Shown here: positions 12,286-23,920 of the stretch, in pieces
How the letters are laid out: each line of letters opens with the position of its first letter
Numbering within the stretch: position 1 is the first letter of the stretch
Assembly: GCA_963573305.1 (NCBI GenBank)
Contig: OY754336.1
Span: forward strand, 682,001-746,000
From: Pyrrhosoma nymphula
Taxonomy: Eukaryota; Arthropoda; Insecta; Odonata; Coenagrionidae
Length of the DNA: 64,000 nucleotides
Direction: 5' to 3'
Position numbers and translations under genes: made by a program
Notes under the pieces: generated by a model
What the model was told of the DNA's origin: nothing
Seen by the model: the letters and a program-made list of their open reading frames with translations, nothing else
Databases searched by the model: none

Positions 12286-13121
12286 ATTCAAGTGGGGAAG
12301 GTGAAAGGTGGGGTAGGATGGGAAGGATTTTTATGTATGAGACTGGGTTCCACGTGAGGCTGATTTTGAGACCTCCATCTCTAAATGAAATTTTGTTTAT
12401 TTTTCATCATCTTGATGGCCTAAAGGATTATTTGGGGTTTGAACTTTTTCACCTTGGCGATGATTTTAGCGTTTTCTAAGTCGATGGAAACGTTTTCTAA
12501 ACGTCCGAATAACACCGAAAAACACGCGGATTACAGCCAAACAGTTATATATATCTCGCTATTAGGTTTCTCACGACGACGTCTCGACTCCAAAATTTCA
12601 GAGTAAAGCACCCATAAATTTGCATACAATATGATGAAACATGCAAGCATACATTTTCTATGAAAATACCACAAGAATGGCTGTCGTCTCACAAATATTA
12701 ACAAATAATAAATTAAATAAAGACCCTTGTCGCGGATCTCAAGATATAGCGTTTGATGTGATAAGGTAGCATCTAGACAAAGGTCGGGTACGAGCGACCG
12801 CATAAACAATTACCAGCAGAGGCGGCGCGACAATTCGTTGTCGCTCGAGCGAACACGCAGGGGTTGGGAAAAAAACAATCTCGAAAATGCAATTTGCATA
12901 TCCGCAAGCACAAAAGGCAAATTCATCGGTTGCACCTGCTTCAGAAGGGCGCCGGGAGAACGGAAGGCGAAAGGTAGAGACACGTACAGAGCTCAGGTGC
13001 CTTATTCAGTACGGACCCAACACGGTCGAACCTCGGAAAATCCATGGATGTGACGTCAAAGCCCCCGAAAAATGTCAACCTTTGAATGGTCCCATTTGAA
13101 ATTATGGAGGCCGTGACGTCA
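12286..13121. other. Unassigned DNA
   Basis: No gene is supported. The 92-codon frame at 12,531-12,809 (-) has no recognised domain. The last ~100 bp before the foldback element contain TGACGTCAAA twice, about 70 bp apart. Confidence 0.45.
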
Positions 13122-14012
13122 AAATTTCGTCACGGGTAGTGTCGATTTCAGGGGGACTGCATGGCGGATGGACCCAGGTAGTCTCCAGAACACCCTCATT
13201 AGGAAGGCCCTCGCTCGCTCGCGAGATAATCCGGATCCTCTCTCGAGGTTGGGGACGCACGAGGGTCGCCCTTCCGGCAGGTAGAAAGTAACCCCGTGCA
13301 GTACAATTATAAAGTTTATAAATTTTGCAATTTTGTAACTTTTTCGCATCGCCATCGAATCCCTTGTCTCAATACGTTTACGAGCGTATTTTGATTGACT
13401 CTCTAGGATGAAAATTAAGGATTTTAGTGTCAGCATAGAAAATGCGGCGTTGGGTTGGGTTGGGTTTGGTTGGGTTTGGTTTGGTTGGGTTTGGTTTGGT
13501 TTGGTTGGGTTTGGTTGGGTTTGGTTTGGTTTGGTTGGGTTGGGTTTGGTTTGGTTTGGTTGGGTTGGGTTTGGTTGGGTTTGGTTTGGTTTGGTTGGGT
13601 TGGGTTTGGTTTGGTTTGGTTTGGTTGGGTTGGGTTTGGTTGGGTTGGGTTTGGTTTGGTTGGGTTGGGTTGCCAGGTGTCATAGGCGCATTTTCTATGC
13701 TGACACTAAAATCCTTAATTTTCATCCTAGAGAGTCAATCAAAAGACGCTCGTGAACGTTTTGGGACAAGGGATTCGATGGCGATGCGAAAAAGTTACAA
13801 AATTGCAAAATTTATAAACTTTATAATTGTACTGCACGGGGTCACTTTCTACCTGCCGGGAAGGGCGACCCTCGTGCGTCCCCAACCTCGAGAGAGGATC
13901 CGGATTATCTCGCGAGCGAGCGAGGGCCTTCCTAATGAGGGTGTTCTGGAGACTACCTGGGTCTATCCGCCATGCAGTCCCCCTGAAATCGACATCACCC
14001 TTCGTCACTCTC
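13122..14012. mobile_element. Foldback element with ~310-bp inverted arms around a pentamer array
   Basis: The left arm (13,141-13,449) and right arm (13,684-13,993) are inverted copies at well over 90% identity by eye; examples are GTGTCAGCATAGAAAATGC against its complement, and the CTCGCTCGCTCGCGAGATAA blocks. Weaker similarity continues about 20 bp outward. The arms enclose 220 bp of TTGGG/TTTGG pentamers. The overall plan resembles foldback (FB-like) elements, which have long inverted arms and no transposase, but I cannot place it in a named family. Similar frames appear on both arms (for example 13,119-13,436 minus and the 13,442-14,038 plus frame), as expected from the inversion, not from coding. 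Confidence 0.75.
13450..13669 (+). repeat. 44-unit pentamer array of TTGGG and TTTGG
   Basis: Parsed in a fixed 5-nt register, the interval is 44 uninterrupted pentamers: 20 TTGGG and 24 TTTGG. Only the third base varies. A 12-pentamer (60-nt) pattern is repeated almost exactly at about 13,500-13,560 and 13,560-13,620. The strand is G/T only and contains many GGG runs. The units resemble arthropod telomere pentamers (TTAGG is canonical in insects), but TTAGG itself is absent. All six frames stay open because the array has no stop-forming bases. Confidence 0.9.
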
Positions 14013-14051
14013 GAGGCTCAGAAATTCCGAGACCATAAAGAATAGCTCCCC

Positions 14052-14315
14052 TGTTGGGGAAAAGTAATGTTTAGGGTTGGTATAAATAGCGGTGGGGGCG
14101 AACAGTAGGGTGTGTTACTGAAATTATCAGTGAGCGGACACTCCTCCCGCACGGGGTCCAATTGTAAACCCACCACATACCGATAGACGAACTTCTACGG
14201 GAGGATACGACTTCAAAATAGCCACCCGGAGAGGAGTGAACAGCTGTGGGCCAGTAAAGCAAGAATCGACAGCGTGAACCCAGGAACTGCACATTAAAGC
14301 CGGGAAAACCCAACA
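14052..14315 (+). repeat. Candidate solo LTR (264 bp)
   Basis: The segment starts TGTTGGG and ends CCCAACA, a perfect 7-bp terminal inversion of the TG...CA type. A TATAAATAG box lies 29 bp in (14,081-14,089), and a variant poly(A) signal (ATTAAA, about 14,292) lies near the end. These are the parts expected of an LTR, with no second copy in the window. The flanks (CCCC and CCCA) do not form a clean target duplication, so it could also be an unrelated TATA-containing repeat. The orientation is inferred from the TATA box. Confidence 0.4.
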
Positions 14316-14682
14316 CCCACAAACACTGATCACCTTTTAGACATTGGCATATTAATTCGTGCATGGAAGTTTTCGTGTTAATAATTTAATTCATACGAGC
14401 TGATATCTATTAATCTCATTTCTGGCTGATGTTGACAAGTGTTATAATGATACATCCTAAACAAAGGGTAGATAATTGAGTAACTTGTTATTTTTGTCTG
14501 TAAAAATATAGAGAAAGAGGGTATATTACCGATGGTTTGAAATCTCCAATGCATTTTATGACATAAATTGGACCTTTTTGAAATTGCCTTATGTACGAAC
14601 GTACTGTTAAATCCCTTTAAGAGGCCGGGCAAGGAGACGCATCAAGGTAAGAGCGTAGGGGACAAGTACAGTGATAGGGTCT

Positions 14683-14745
14683 TCTACATCTACATCTACA
14701 AAATACCCTGCAAGCCTACTAGTGTACTACCCTCTTACCTACCAG
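14683..14745 (+). repeat. Copy of the ACATCTACATCTAC dispersed repeat
   Basis: It reads TCTACATCTACATCTACAAA, then ATACCCTGCAAGCCTACTAG. A reverse-complement relative lies at about 43,031-43,100 (CTACATCTAC ... CAAGCCACTACTTGG). I recognise the general pattern from insect repeats, probably the end of a retroposon, but cannot name it. Confidence 0.45.
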
Positions 14746-17100
14746 TGTACGCTACTATTTTGGCGAAAAACGTGGGGAGGGGGAGTTAAAAGTGTGAAGT
14801 GGAAGAAAATTAAGTAGATACTTAGACGGACGGGTAATGAGCGAAGATGCGTGGATTTATAAATTTTTTCAACATTAAAATATTAATTTCGCTAGCGGAT
14901 ACTTCAAACAAAATTGCTTGACTGACGTTGCTGATATCATTGCCATATTGGATTTACATAATTAACATTGCTTTTTACCTGTTACCAAAATCCTGCTTCA
15001 ATTTGTAGAAAATGAATATAAATTGTATGCGGATTATTTTTTTAAAATTAAACACCACTCTCGTCGCTAACGAAATTTACATAAATGACGGAATTTCAAG
15101 CACCAACTGGGAACGTATAGACACTTTCAAACCAATAGGCACTGTAGGCGATCCAATCAAACGGCCCAAGGCTCTATAATGCAATGCCTGGCAAGAATTA
15201 CGGAAGGCGAATAACAGGCAATATTCAGATAAACGTGATGACATCCCTCCCCACAAGGTCATTGTTACAGCATGCCTTCCCACCGAGGGATTCCTCATGA
15301 ATATTTTTAAAGCAGTTTTTCCCCAAGGCTGCACTCTCAATAATATACACTTTAACGAGCCCAGCGAAAGGGGAAACGCTAAAAAATTAAAAAATTTCTT
15401 CTGAAATGTAATTTGCCAAGTTTAGCGCATAATAGAGTTGTTTATAAGCTAATGAATAAAAACCAGCAATCGTAAATATAACTTTCGCAAATATTTGAAA
15501 GGATTATTTCTAAAAAATAATCCACAGCTGAAATTTTCTTGTTGCAGTGCATTTTTTCGTGTTACAATTATTAATTTAAAACTTCAAACAAAAAAATAAC
15601 CTATTCACTCAATGAATAAATATCAAGTTCGGTAAATGGGCTTCAAATATATACTTAAAGAGCATTTAAAAGTCCTCAGGTAACTTTGAGGCTCTACGTT
15701 AAAATAAATGATAGAAAAATACAAACAATGAGTTAAAACATTAATTGGTAATACCTACTTAAAATGCAAAATATTACTCGTCATTCTTTTAGCTAAGAGT
15801 AGCCAATAAAACACTAGAATGCTTCTTTACCTTAAAGAGATTTAGCTCATGAATCTCATTTATGCATCTCAAAGAATTCATTTTACATAGAATCTAAATT
15901 TTACAAAATTTTCGGCACCTCAATCAAATTTAGTCAAAATCTGGATTTCAGAATTTTTTTCCATAAAGAGATGAAACTTCTTATCTATGCATAATTACTA
16001 TGAAGTCATCAACTGCTTATACTTCCCACAAAAAAGACGCGAACGGGTTACTTTTCTCCAAATTAGCATACTAAAATGACTGACCGTGGAAGAGCAAAAG
16101 AGGACGGAAAAAAAGGTAATTATGGGAACAAATGAACGAGAAAATGCGCCGACAGCGTGGGTCTTTGAAGAGTTCTCGTGAGTCTCGTAAAGGAGAGGAG
16201 CAAATGGAAAGGAAGCACCGGAGAAGAAAATAATCTTAATGAAATGACACCAAAAGTTACAAAACTAACGTAAACATGGCAAAAAAATAAGATACGTCTG
16301 CAAGAGTACACTCAGGAAAAAATGCAGAAAAATTATGGAAAGAGGAACAAGTGTCACACTGGTGAAAATTTTGACTTGATATCTGAAGCAGTGGCACAAG
16401 GAAAGAGGAACTTCCTTCCATAAAATAGAACATGGCTAGAATAAAAGCGTTCTGAAAACACCGTAAGAGTACGGTCGATAAGAATACGAAATTACATTTC
16501 CAACAAACAAGATTAACATTCTTCTTTTTTCACAAACTTTTTACGTATTAGCTGTGATTAAGACTGAGTAGAGAGGTCCTTCGGCATGTAGCTGAATCTC
16601 TTTGTAAAGCTTATTTTACCATAAGCTTATCAATAGCAACAGCACATCACACTAGTCTGCTTTACTTTTCGAAATTATAATAGTACTCCTATTACATACT
16701 TAGCCCATTTTAAATATAAGGTAAAACATCGTTCCTGCAATTTTCACAGCATGAATTTATATCAGCAAATGATCAACGAAAATTCATTTTCTGCATAAAA
16801 CACTTGAGGTGGTTTTGGAGAGTATTACCTATGTAGATATACATTTAAAATACATTGGCCGCACAAAATCGAGCAAGCATCAGCACGATGTTACATCCCA
16901 TCACTTTCTAATTCCCAAATCCCATACACCATCGCCACTTACTCGACAGACAAAACCCTCGGACCCATCGACATTCGATAATCTTAATAGAAGAAGGAGA
17001 GAGGCTCCTTAGGCGAAAATGCCAACGCCACCCAGTCCGCGTCCGTCGCACGTCCTTCGCCCCGCTTAATACTCCGTGAAATTGGCGCTCTCAGTAAGAC
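14746..17100. other. Unassigned AT-rich DNA
   Basis: No gene, repeat boundary or RNA is supported across this interval. The 87-codon minus-strand frame at 15,077-15,340 is unrecognised. Confidence 0.5.
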
Positions 17101-17480
17101 GAGTGCGTAGGAGAAAATAGGTTTAAGCTGGCCGATGGGAGGGTAAGGAGGGAGGGAGGAAGGGTTTGAGCAGGGACACGGATGGAGACAGAGAAGGAGG
17201 AGGAGGGGGAGGTTTATGAGAGGAAGAGGGAAGCAGCGAGAAAGGGAGTATGTGCGTGAGGAGGAGTAAAAAAAAAAAAATATATATATATGTATATATA
17301 TATATTTATATATATAGGAAGTAATGGGACATGTGGGGGGGAAAAAAGAGGGAGCTCCGAAGAATGAGAACGGGACGAGAATGGAGACGTAGCCACGCCG
17401 TCGGCAATGGGATGAAATTTCCTCACTTAACCACCACGTGGCGCTTGAGAGGGGGGTGGATATAATGCGGCACGGCTAGG
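17101..17480. other. Purine-rich tract with an (AT)n microsatellite
   Basis: The plus strand is G/A-rich (GGAGGGAGGAAGG at about 17,150) and is interrupted at about 17,280-17,318 by an AT-alternating stretch (TATATATATATGTATATATA). The minus-strand frames over it read as Ser/Pro/His/Leu with a Tyr-Ile run, which is the microsatellite translated. Confidence 0.65.
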
Positions 17481-18050
17481 GAGAGGAGGGGTTCAAAAAA
17501 ATTAATGCACGCCGTAATCGTAGATGAAATGGAGAGGAAGCTGGGAAAGGATGAGGGAGGCACGGGCTCGTATTTGCGCGTACATATGTACGCTGGGAAT
17601 GAACGCGTATGAAAGGAGGAAGGGAGGGATTGGCAAAAGGAAGGGAGGGTGAAGAGACTTTCGTGCGTATAACGGGTCCCACACCACGGGCATGACAGCC
17701 AGGCTGTGCGATGTTCTAATTTTAGTATCGCATGGCGATGATATTGCATCGCGAAAGACGCGACGTACCACATGCTGCGAAACCTTACTTTGATTGCTAC
17801 TCCATGGCATAAAATATTGTTGAGGATCACAAGGCGATAAATGGCATTTCCCTAATGATCAATATTGCAATTCGATTTCTCCGGATTACTGTAGCATATA
17901 CATCGAGTGTTCATAATTCAGTATATCGGAATTCGAAACAAATTTTGCATCCCAAAAGGAGTGACACATCGCACACTGCATGTCATCTTAGGATGTGCGA
18001 TATCGCAAATAAGTAGTATGACACCTCAAATCTAGGGAACGTGAGCTCAA
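17481..18050. other. Unassigned DNA
   Basis: Three overlapping minus-strand frames (17,423-17,830) continue the base-composition effect of the neighbouring purine-rich tract. No domain or repeat end is recognised. Confidence 0.45.
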
Positions 18051-18059
18051 CGGAAAGGT

Positions 18060-18205
18060 ATTGGTGGGGAAGGAGGGGGGGAGGTAAGGGAAGTGGGAAG
18101 TGAAGTCCGTGACTGATGAAGCAAGTATGGGGGGGAGGGAGAGATAGGGGAGGTGGGAAGGGAAAGGAAATGAAGTCCGTGACCGTTGAAGCAAGTAGGT
18201 TTTTC
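18060..18205 (+). repeat. Imperfect 70-bp tandem duplication, G-rich
   Basis: TGAAGTCCGT occurs at 18,101-18,110 and again at 18,171-18,180, each followed by GAC..TGAAGCAAGTA and preceded by a G/A-rich segment. The period is 70 bp and two units are present. Frames over it on the minus strand are Ser/Pro/Leu-rich artefacts. Confidence 0.7.
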
Positions 18206-18349
18206 CCCCAAACCAGCACAGTAATTGTGGTGTAATTTTGACGAGTGGTGCCAATTTATTACGGCCATTGTAGATTTTTATAACTTGTCATTATGGTATC
18301 TCGTTTTTTGCAAATCGAATGATAAATTATCGTAAAATATATAGGTGAC

Positions 18350-18720
18350 TGCGGCAGACAGATTGGTAAAGCGCCCGGCTGGCAACTCCATGATCACGAA
18401 TTCTAATTCCGCCATGAACATGATAATTGGGTTTGTCATAAGACTATGGTTTTGAGTTAGGCGGGGCAATATCACCTCAGCAGTTAGAGAACTTACGTAT
18501 GACGCGTCGTGTGACATATCTCGTAATATGGCATGCCATGTGATAGGATGACATGGCAAGTCAAAACTTTGCAGAGCCCGGCAGAATAATGTCGCTATCC
18601 GATATCTACAGGGGATTAGGGGATGATGGTAGTTAGCGTACTGGCTTCCCATTCCAAGGGCCCAGGATTGAATTGTGGAAGTAGCAGAGTAGCTACGGAG
18701 AATTCTTTTCAATACAATCC
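18350..18720 (+). repeat. Degraded tRNA-like SINE remnants (two units)
   Basis: CAGATTGGTAAAGCGCCCGG (18,359-18,378) followed by ACGAATTCTAATTCC resembles an A-box region and an eroded B box. A second tRNA-like stretch starts at about 18,629 (GTAGTTAGCGTACTGGCTTC) and runs to CCCAGGATTGAATTGTGG. Both B boxes deviate from GGTTCGAATCC, so the copies are old. The 153-codon minus-strand frame at 18,278-18,739 covers this repeat and is not a gene. Confidence 0.4.
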
Positions 18721-19229
18721 CGATTCCCACTTGGGTCACGTGTGGAAAGCACTCCTAGGTCCGGCATTATAATCTCTGTTAACATATTTTATCGGAAAGT
18801 CAATCGAAGCTAATACGTCTAATAATAATCTCACGTCAACTAAACAACAGTCTGGTGTAATATATAAAACCCTCAATCTGATTTAACATCAAGACGTCTT
18901 GCGGTAAACATTAATCAGATATTATGAGATGGGCTTGACCTAGTTGGTAAGGAAACGTCTGTAAGAGATTAGAAGAAGGCAGGGTAGGTAGCTGGAAGCG
19001 GGTAATAAGGGGAGATGGATAGCTGAAGGCCGTGATAGAAGGAAGGACGTTGGGAAAGCGGGGAAGGGAAAGAAAGAAATAGGTTTTATGGACGGGATGA
19101 AGACAAGCTGAGATGAAGAAAGAAATACTAGAGGTAGATAAGGGACTGCACGTGTAAGAGTTCGTTTGATTTTCTCTGACTTTCGTCATAACCTACCTTC
19201 AACCGATAGATTACTCAGATGATGATGAT
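18721..19229. other. Unassigned DNA
   Basis: No gene is supported. A (GAT)n run of about five units lies at 19,218-19,233, next to the SINE fragment that follows. Confidence 0.45.
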
Positions 19230-19345
19230 GATGTAAAACCGGGCCAAAGAGTACTCCATCCGTAGGATGGAATGTAAATCTGTGGACTCCTTGGCTCCTT
19301 TCGTTCTAAGCAGGCTGCCGACGCCAGGTTTCTCTATACTATCCT
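19230..19345 (+). repeat. SINE body fragment related to the 7.6 kb copy
   Basis: It contains TTGGCTCCTTTCGTT and GCCAGGTTTCTCT in the same order and spacing as the body at about 7815-7865. The tRNA-like head is missing; the fragment begins after the (GAT)n run. Confidence 0.45.
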
Positions 19346-22310
19346 CAATCCAAGCAAAATGGTTTTCCATGAAATACCAACCCACAGATCCACAATGGCG
19401 AAATTAAAAACACCAGTTTGTCGGTAGTCTCTGTAAACCACCAACCCACCAACGATACCTCCGTCATATCGCAGTCGATGTCCAACAATACAACATGCGG
19501 CACATCCCCACGTGACAAGGGAACGATGAGGATACAGGCTCTGGAATAGCAAGGGCATATATACTCGGAAAGTGACAACTGGATGAAACACTCGCGGATG
19601 GTTCCGCGAGTACTCCACGAATATCACAGAGGGGGCGGGGAAGGGTGATGACGTCCGCTGCCTCAACTGGGCCGCCGCCACCCCCCACCGCTCCGGCGGC
19701 GGCCCAGGACGCTCTTTTGTTTCGGACGAATTATTTATCAGTCCAATTTCCCGCTTTCCCACCGCGCACAAAATAACAAAGAGGAGGAGGGAATAAAATA
19801 ACATCTTCCAATTTGCATCTTATAACAAACCCCGCGCGAGGCGACGGCCAGATTACTCCCAGTGGACGACCCACAGGATTCCCACTCTTTTATTTGCATT
19901 AACAGAATCACAATCATGAAATCACAATATCTAGCATAATGTTCAATATTCATGAAGTCCACCACCGAATTCCTCCTCGAGAAGAAGACCGATCAACGTA
20001 TTCCATTCAAACGAGGAAGAAACGACGCTGAAACGAAAGTAAATCAGAGGGACCATCGAAGCATAAGTATTACGCCAAACTACAATCGACCGGGATTATT
20101 CCATAATTACGCTGTCATAAACTTAATAAAAAGACCATATTTTATACACCGGATACTACTAGAGTATTACGTAGCTGTTTGTCAAAGTAGGTACCTACTC
20201 GTACTTCAAGAATGACTTTTTATCCATGCTGATTTATTTATTCACTTTTATAAACTCAATGCTGAGAACCTCAACGTCTTTACGGACACAGTATCAGCCA
20301 ATGTGCTTAAATTAACAAGGCAAAACTACAACCGTTAAATAAATTCATAAAATTCAATTTCTTCGTGCTTCAATAAATACCGACACGATTCCCCAGTATT
20401 AAAACCAACGAATTATGCCACACATTCCTAAAAGAGCATAATTAAAAAATAAGATGAAAGAAAGTATTCCTAATTATTCCCTTTATTTAGATAACTTCAA
20501 CCTATGTAATACTCAGATTAATTTCTCTTTTCCATCATGATTATCCCATGTATATATTGAGATGCCAAGCACTACAGCTAAAATATCAACGTAGAGGCTA
20601 TGACAATATCAGCCCAACCGAATCTGTAAAATATTATTAATCCTTTCTGCAAACCTAAATTCCAAATTTCGGAATGGAGACTAAGATGATAAAACCACAT
20701 GGAACGAAAGAAACTGATTTCGGATCCACTTTGAATTATCTCTACTATAAATAAATTAATGAATGAAAACAACATCCTTCTTATTATTATTTACCTTCCT
20801 AAAAATCATATTGGTATCAATATGATACCTACTCAATTTACCGCACACCCAGATCTCGCATGTTTCTAATATTATCTCTCCAACCTACACGAAATCGAAT
20901 AAAAACATTAAAAAATATCAGATGAATCGATGCTGTCTTCCTTGAGCGCAAAGCAGTATATTTTTCCAATCTACGAGGTATGCATGACGAAATAAAATGA
21001 GTATTGGTTTAAAGAAACAACTTCTTTGGAATTCACCACGTTGTCCTTTAACCATCGCGACAAGAAAATGAATTTTATTTCCCTTTCATTCGCTCGATTT
21101 CTCCCCTCAAAGTGAGAGCAAGATTCCCTAATTAAAGACGCTGCCTTTTGAAGTCGAATAAATACCGTACCTCGGAGAACTCGGAACCAATGACATGGAC
21201 ACGCTTTGACCTTTTATCGGAAAACGCACGCAGAGAAAAATAAAAAACCGTGCCCGTTATAAAAATGTTAAAACCTACGTCTCATTCTGGAATAACCACA
21301 AAAAGGAAAATTTCGGAAAAGGCATTTGATGAGGAAGTTTCACCTAAAATACCCGACCCCTTTAAGTTACACAAGTTAATTAGTATGTTCTCATCGACAG
21401 CAATTGAGAGGTATTATATCACGCCATACAATGTGCTTACTTCCGTCACTGATAATGCTATTGTAATTCATTACTTATATCACCTGTTTCACATCACAAT
21501 ATGAAACCGCTTAAAATGACAGTTCGTTCAACAGAAGCAAGTTTTCTTGTCAATGGGGTTTTACACCTCTGCTTTAAAAACTGTGCCTCCAAAAAGATGA
21601 GAAAAAGAAATTACAGTTGAGGGGCAATAACTGATATTGATTTATGATCGCCGGATTTTATTTTATAACATGCATTTCCCGCCGTGACGATCATAAGTAT
21701 TTTATAAGTCATAATTAGGACATTAAATACATTACTGCCACATTAATAATGAAAAATATCATTTCCGTTACAGGCCATTCCAAGGAATCCTTCCCGGGAA
21801 TAATTTGGATGCACATAATTTCAAGTGGTAATAGTTTAAATTTCAACTGATATGCTGACACTATCTCCAAAATGATTTTATGGCGCATTCAGTCTTTAAA
21901 AGCAAATGGTGCCTCATTCATCTAAATTATTTTTAACGTGAATAAATACTTTGAAAAAATAAGGGAAATCAAAGTTCTAACAATTGTACACAACCTTAGG
22001 TTTTTTTTATAAATACATTCGGGAAAGCACGCCTATCGCTAAAGCATTACCAATACTTCACCTTCCTCAATGATTTTCATTCCTGAGTCATTTCCCGAAT
22101 TTCGGTCTTTCATGAAACATTTTCGCCAAACGCTCAGCAATAAAAGAAATTTTCTACCGGTAAACAAAGGAAGAGCAAAGAGTCATGGTAATAAATTGCT
22201 AGCATGGAACACGTCACGCTATTTAATGTCAAATAATAGCCATTCAGAGAAGGGTGGGGGCTATATCTGGAATTAAAGCATCATTCTAGCAATTTGTTTT
22301 TTCAAATTTA
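19346..22310. other. Unassigned DNA
   Basis: No recognisable gene or repeat boundary. The 156-codon minus-strand frame at 19,334-19,804 and its out-of-frame companion (19,345-19,578) show no domain. From about 19,900 onward the DNA is AT-rich with only short frames. Confidence 0.5.
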
Positions 22311-22452
22311 GAGGATACCGGGACTAGCCACGGTATTAACGTATACGGAGTCACCCGTAAGTGCACATTAGTGCGATATTCTTCATAAGAAAAACTATTC
22401 ACTTAAAAACCCCGGTCAAGGCGAATGATTTTTCCTCTGTGGAATATCGCAC
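22311..22452 (-). mobile_element. Foldback retroposon copy (minus orientation)
   Basis: The tail region lies first (GAGGATACCGGGACTAGCCA, 22,311-22,330), then CACCCGTAAGTGCACATTAG, then a degraded arm (GTGCGATATTCTTCATAAG, from 22,371), a short loop, and the opposite arm in good condition (AAGGCGAATGATTTTTCCTC, then TGTGGAATATCGCA). This is the reverse of the order at 55,401-55,681 and confirms the family structure. No tRNA-like unit lies between the arms. Confidence 0.75.
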
Positions 22453-23920
22453 TAATTATTCCAGCAGTTATTACTATTTGGAGATTTTAAAATTACCAAG
22501 AATACAAAAAGGCGCGAATGTAATTGCCGACAGTCCACACCCCTGCGACACTATGATAAGCAACCAATAGCTGAACAGCCCATGAAATGATAGCCTTATT
22601 AAGTCGGCAGATAAAATAACTTCAGACGATTTGTTAAACAATATTGCCCCCTTCCGTCTGAACCGAAGAAAACAAGTCCTTAGACCTTAGGAGACAGCGT
22701 TAAGGGATCGGCAACACTGCCCAGACACAACGTGAGCCAGGCTGCCGACTCGGCGCTATCATCGTAGCGAGGGAACGGAATGTCTGAAGGAGGCAATTTA
22801 TACCTATCGGGAGGAACAGCCTGCAAGAAGGCTGGAATGAAGACGCGCCCCTTTAAAGCACTTCGGAGCAGAAGAATGGAATAATGGACGGGAGTAGATT
22901 GCTCATCCAGCCACACAGCCTCCCGAGATTTTTTAAAGGTTTTTCGGGAGGGCCGAAGTAATTTAGTCTCCCTCAAGCGGGAGTGGTTGACAACACTCGG
23001 GACGTCGCAGCTACCGGGTTATTCGAAGAGAGCGGGGAGGGAAGGAGGTCCCTTCTGGTCCATCAACGGTTGTAAAGACGACGAAGGACGGATGAGGATG
23101 GGCGAACGGGGAAAAGAGAGCCTATAAAGCGACCCCCGACGATGGAACCAGATGGGAAGAGAAGAGGGACAAGTGTGCAATGCCGTGAAGGGAGGGAGGA
23201 AACAAGGAGAAGGAGTGGGGAAAAGAAGGGGGAGAACAGACAGGAGAGAGAGGACTGAGAATAAAAAGGAAACGAAGGGAAATGCCATTAAGGCGCTTGA
23301 TCGATTGGGTCTTGCTCCGCCAAGTTCCTCCGCCATTGCTCGGCCTCTTTTACCCCCAAAACATAATACACCCGCTTCTATAATGTGCTGAAATCAGTCC
23401 TGCGGTAACAGCTCGAAGAGGCATATTTATGTGCAATACGCAGGCGCCACCAAAGCAATTGCAACTCGAGGTTCGAGTAATAGATGCCCAGCGAAATATT
23501 CTCAAGTAAGGCATGGGCGAATCAACGCAAGTGGAGATGAGGGCACTCGCTTCTTTTCTAGCCCTACTCATTCAAGTAAGCAGGGACGTAGGAGCCGGTA
23601 ACTGTTTCCACCGTAGAAATAACGTTCCAGAAGCAGGCTAAAAGGTGGAATTAAACAGAGTCAGACGTCTAATTCATTGCCACACTCCACTTAAGGGAGA
23701 TGTTTACGCCATAGGTACCTAAAAATGTGACTCATTTTCCATTCACAAACACCAGGGCTATTAAAACTAAATATTTATCTCGATGAACTAATTTGGACAA
23801 CAATGCATTTGCTATTAAAACAACACTCAGTTTATTCAACGTCAGATTCCAAGATTTCTATACGTATAAGTATTATAATATAATAAACGTTATAATAATA
23901 TAATTCTTTATAAAATATAC
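22453..23920. other. Unassigned DNA with a purine-rich stretch
   Basis: Plus-strand purine richness is strong at about 23,020-23,280 and accounts for the 105- and 79-codon opposed frames. The 98-codon minus-strand frame at 22,680-22,976 is unrecognised. The final bases ATAC (23,917-23,920) are the left copy of the target duplication of the LTR element. Confidence 0.5.

Noticed and set aside
13450..13669. A true chromosome-end or interstitial telomere tract
   Set aside because: It is framed symmetrically by inverted arms and lacks the TTAGG unit; a foldback-associated array explains it better.
13378..13755. Frames of Trp-Val-Gly-Phe-Leu and Gln-Pro-Asn-Thr repeats over the pentamer array
   Set aside because: A G/T-only pentamer array contains no stops in several frames and so stays open by necessity; both strands give repeats.
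13442..14038. 198-codon frame across the array and the right foldback arm
   Set aside because: Half is the array; the other half matches the inverted arm, so it is repeat sequence without a known domain.
18278..18739. 153-codon minus-strand frame
   Set aside because: It overlies degraded tRNA-like SINE sequence and shows no domain.
19334..19804. 156-codon minus-strand frame
   Set aside because: No recognised motif, overlapped by other frames on the same strand, and no supporting start or splice context.
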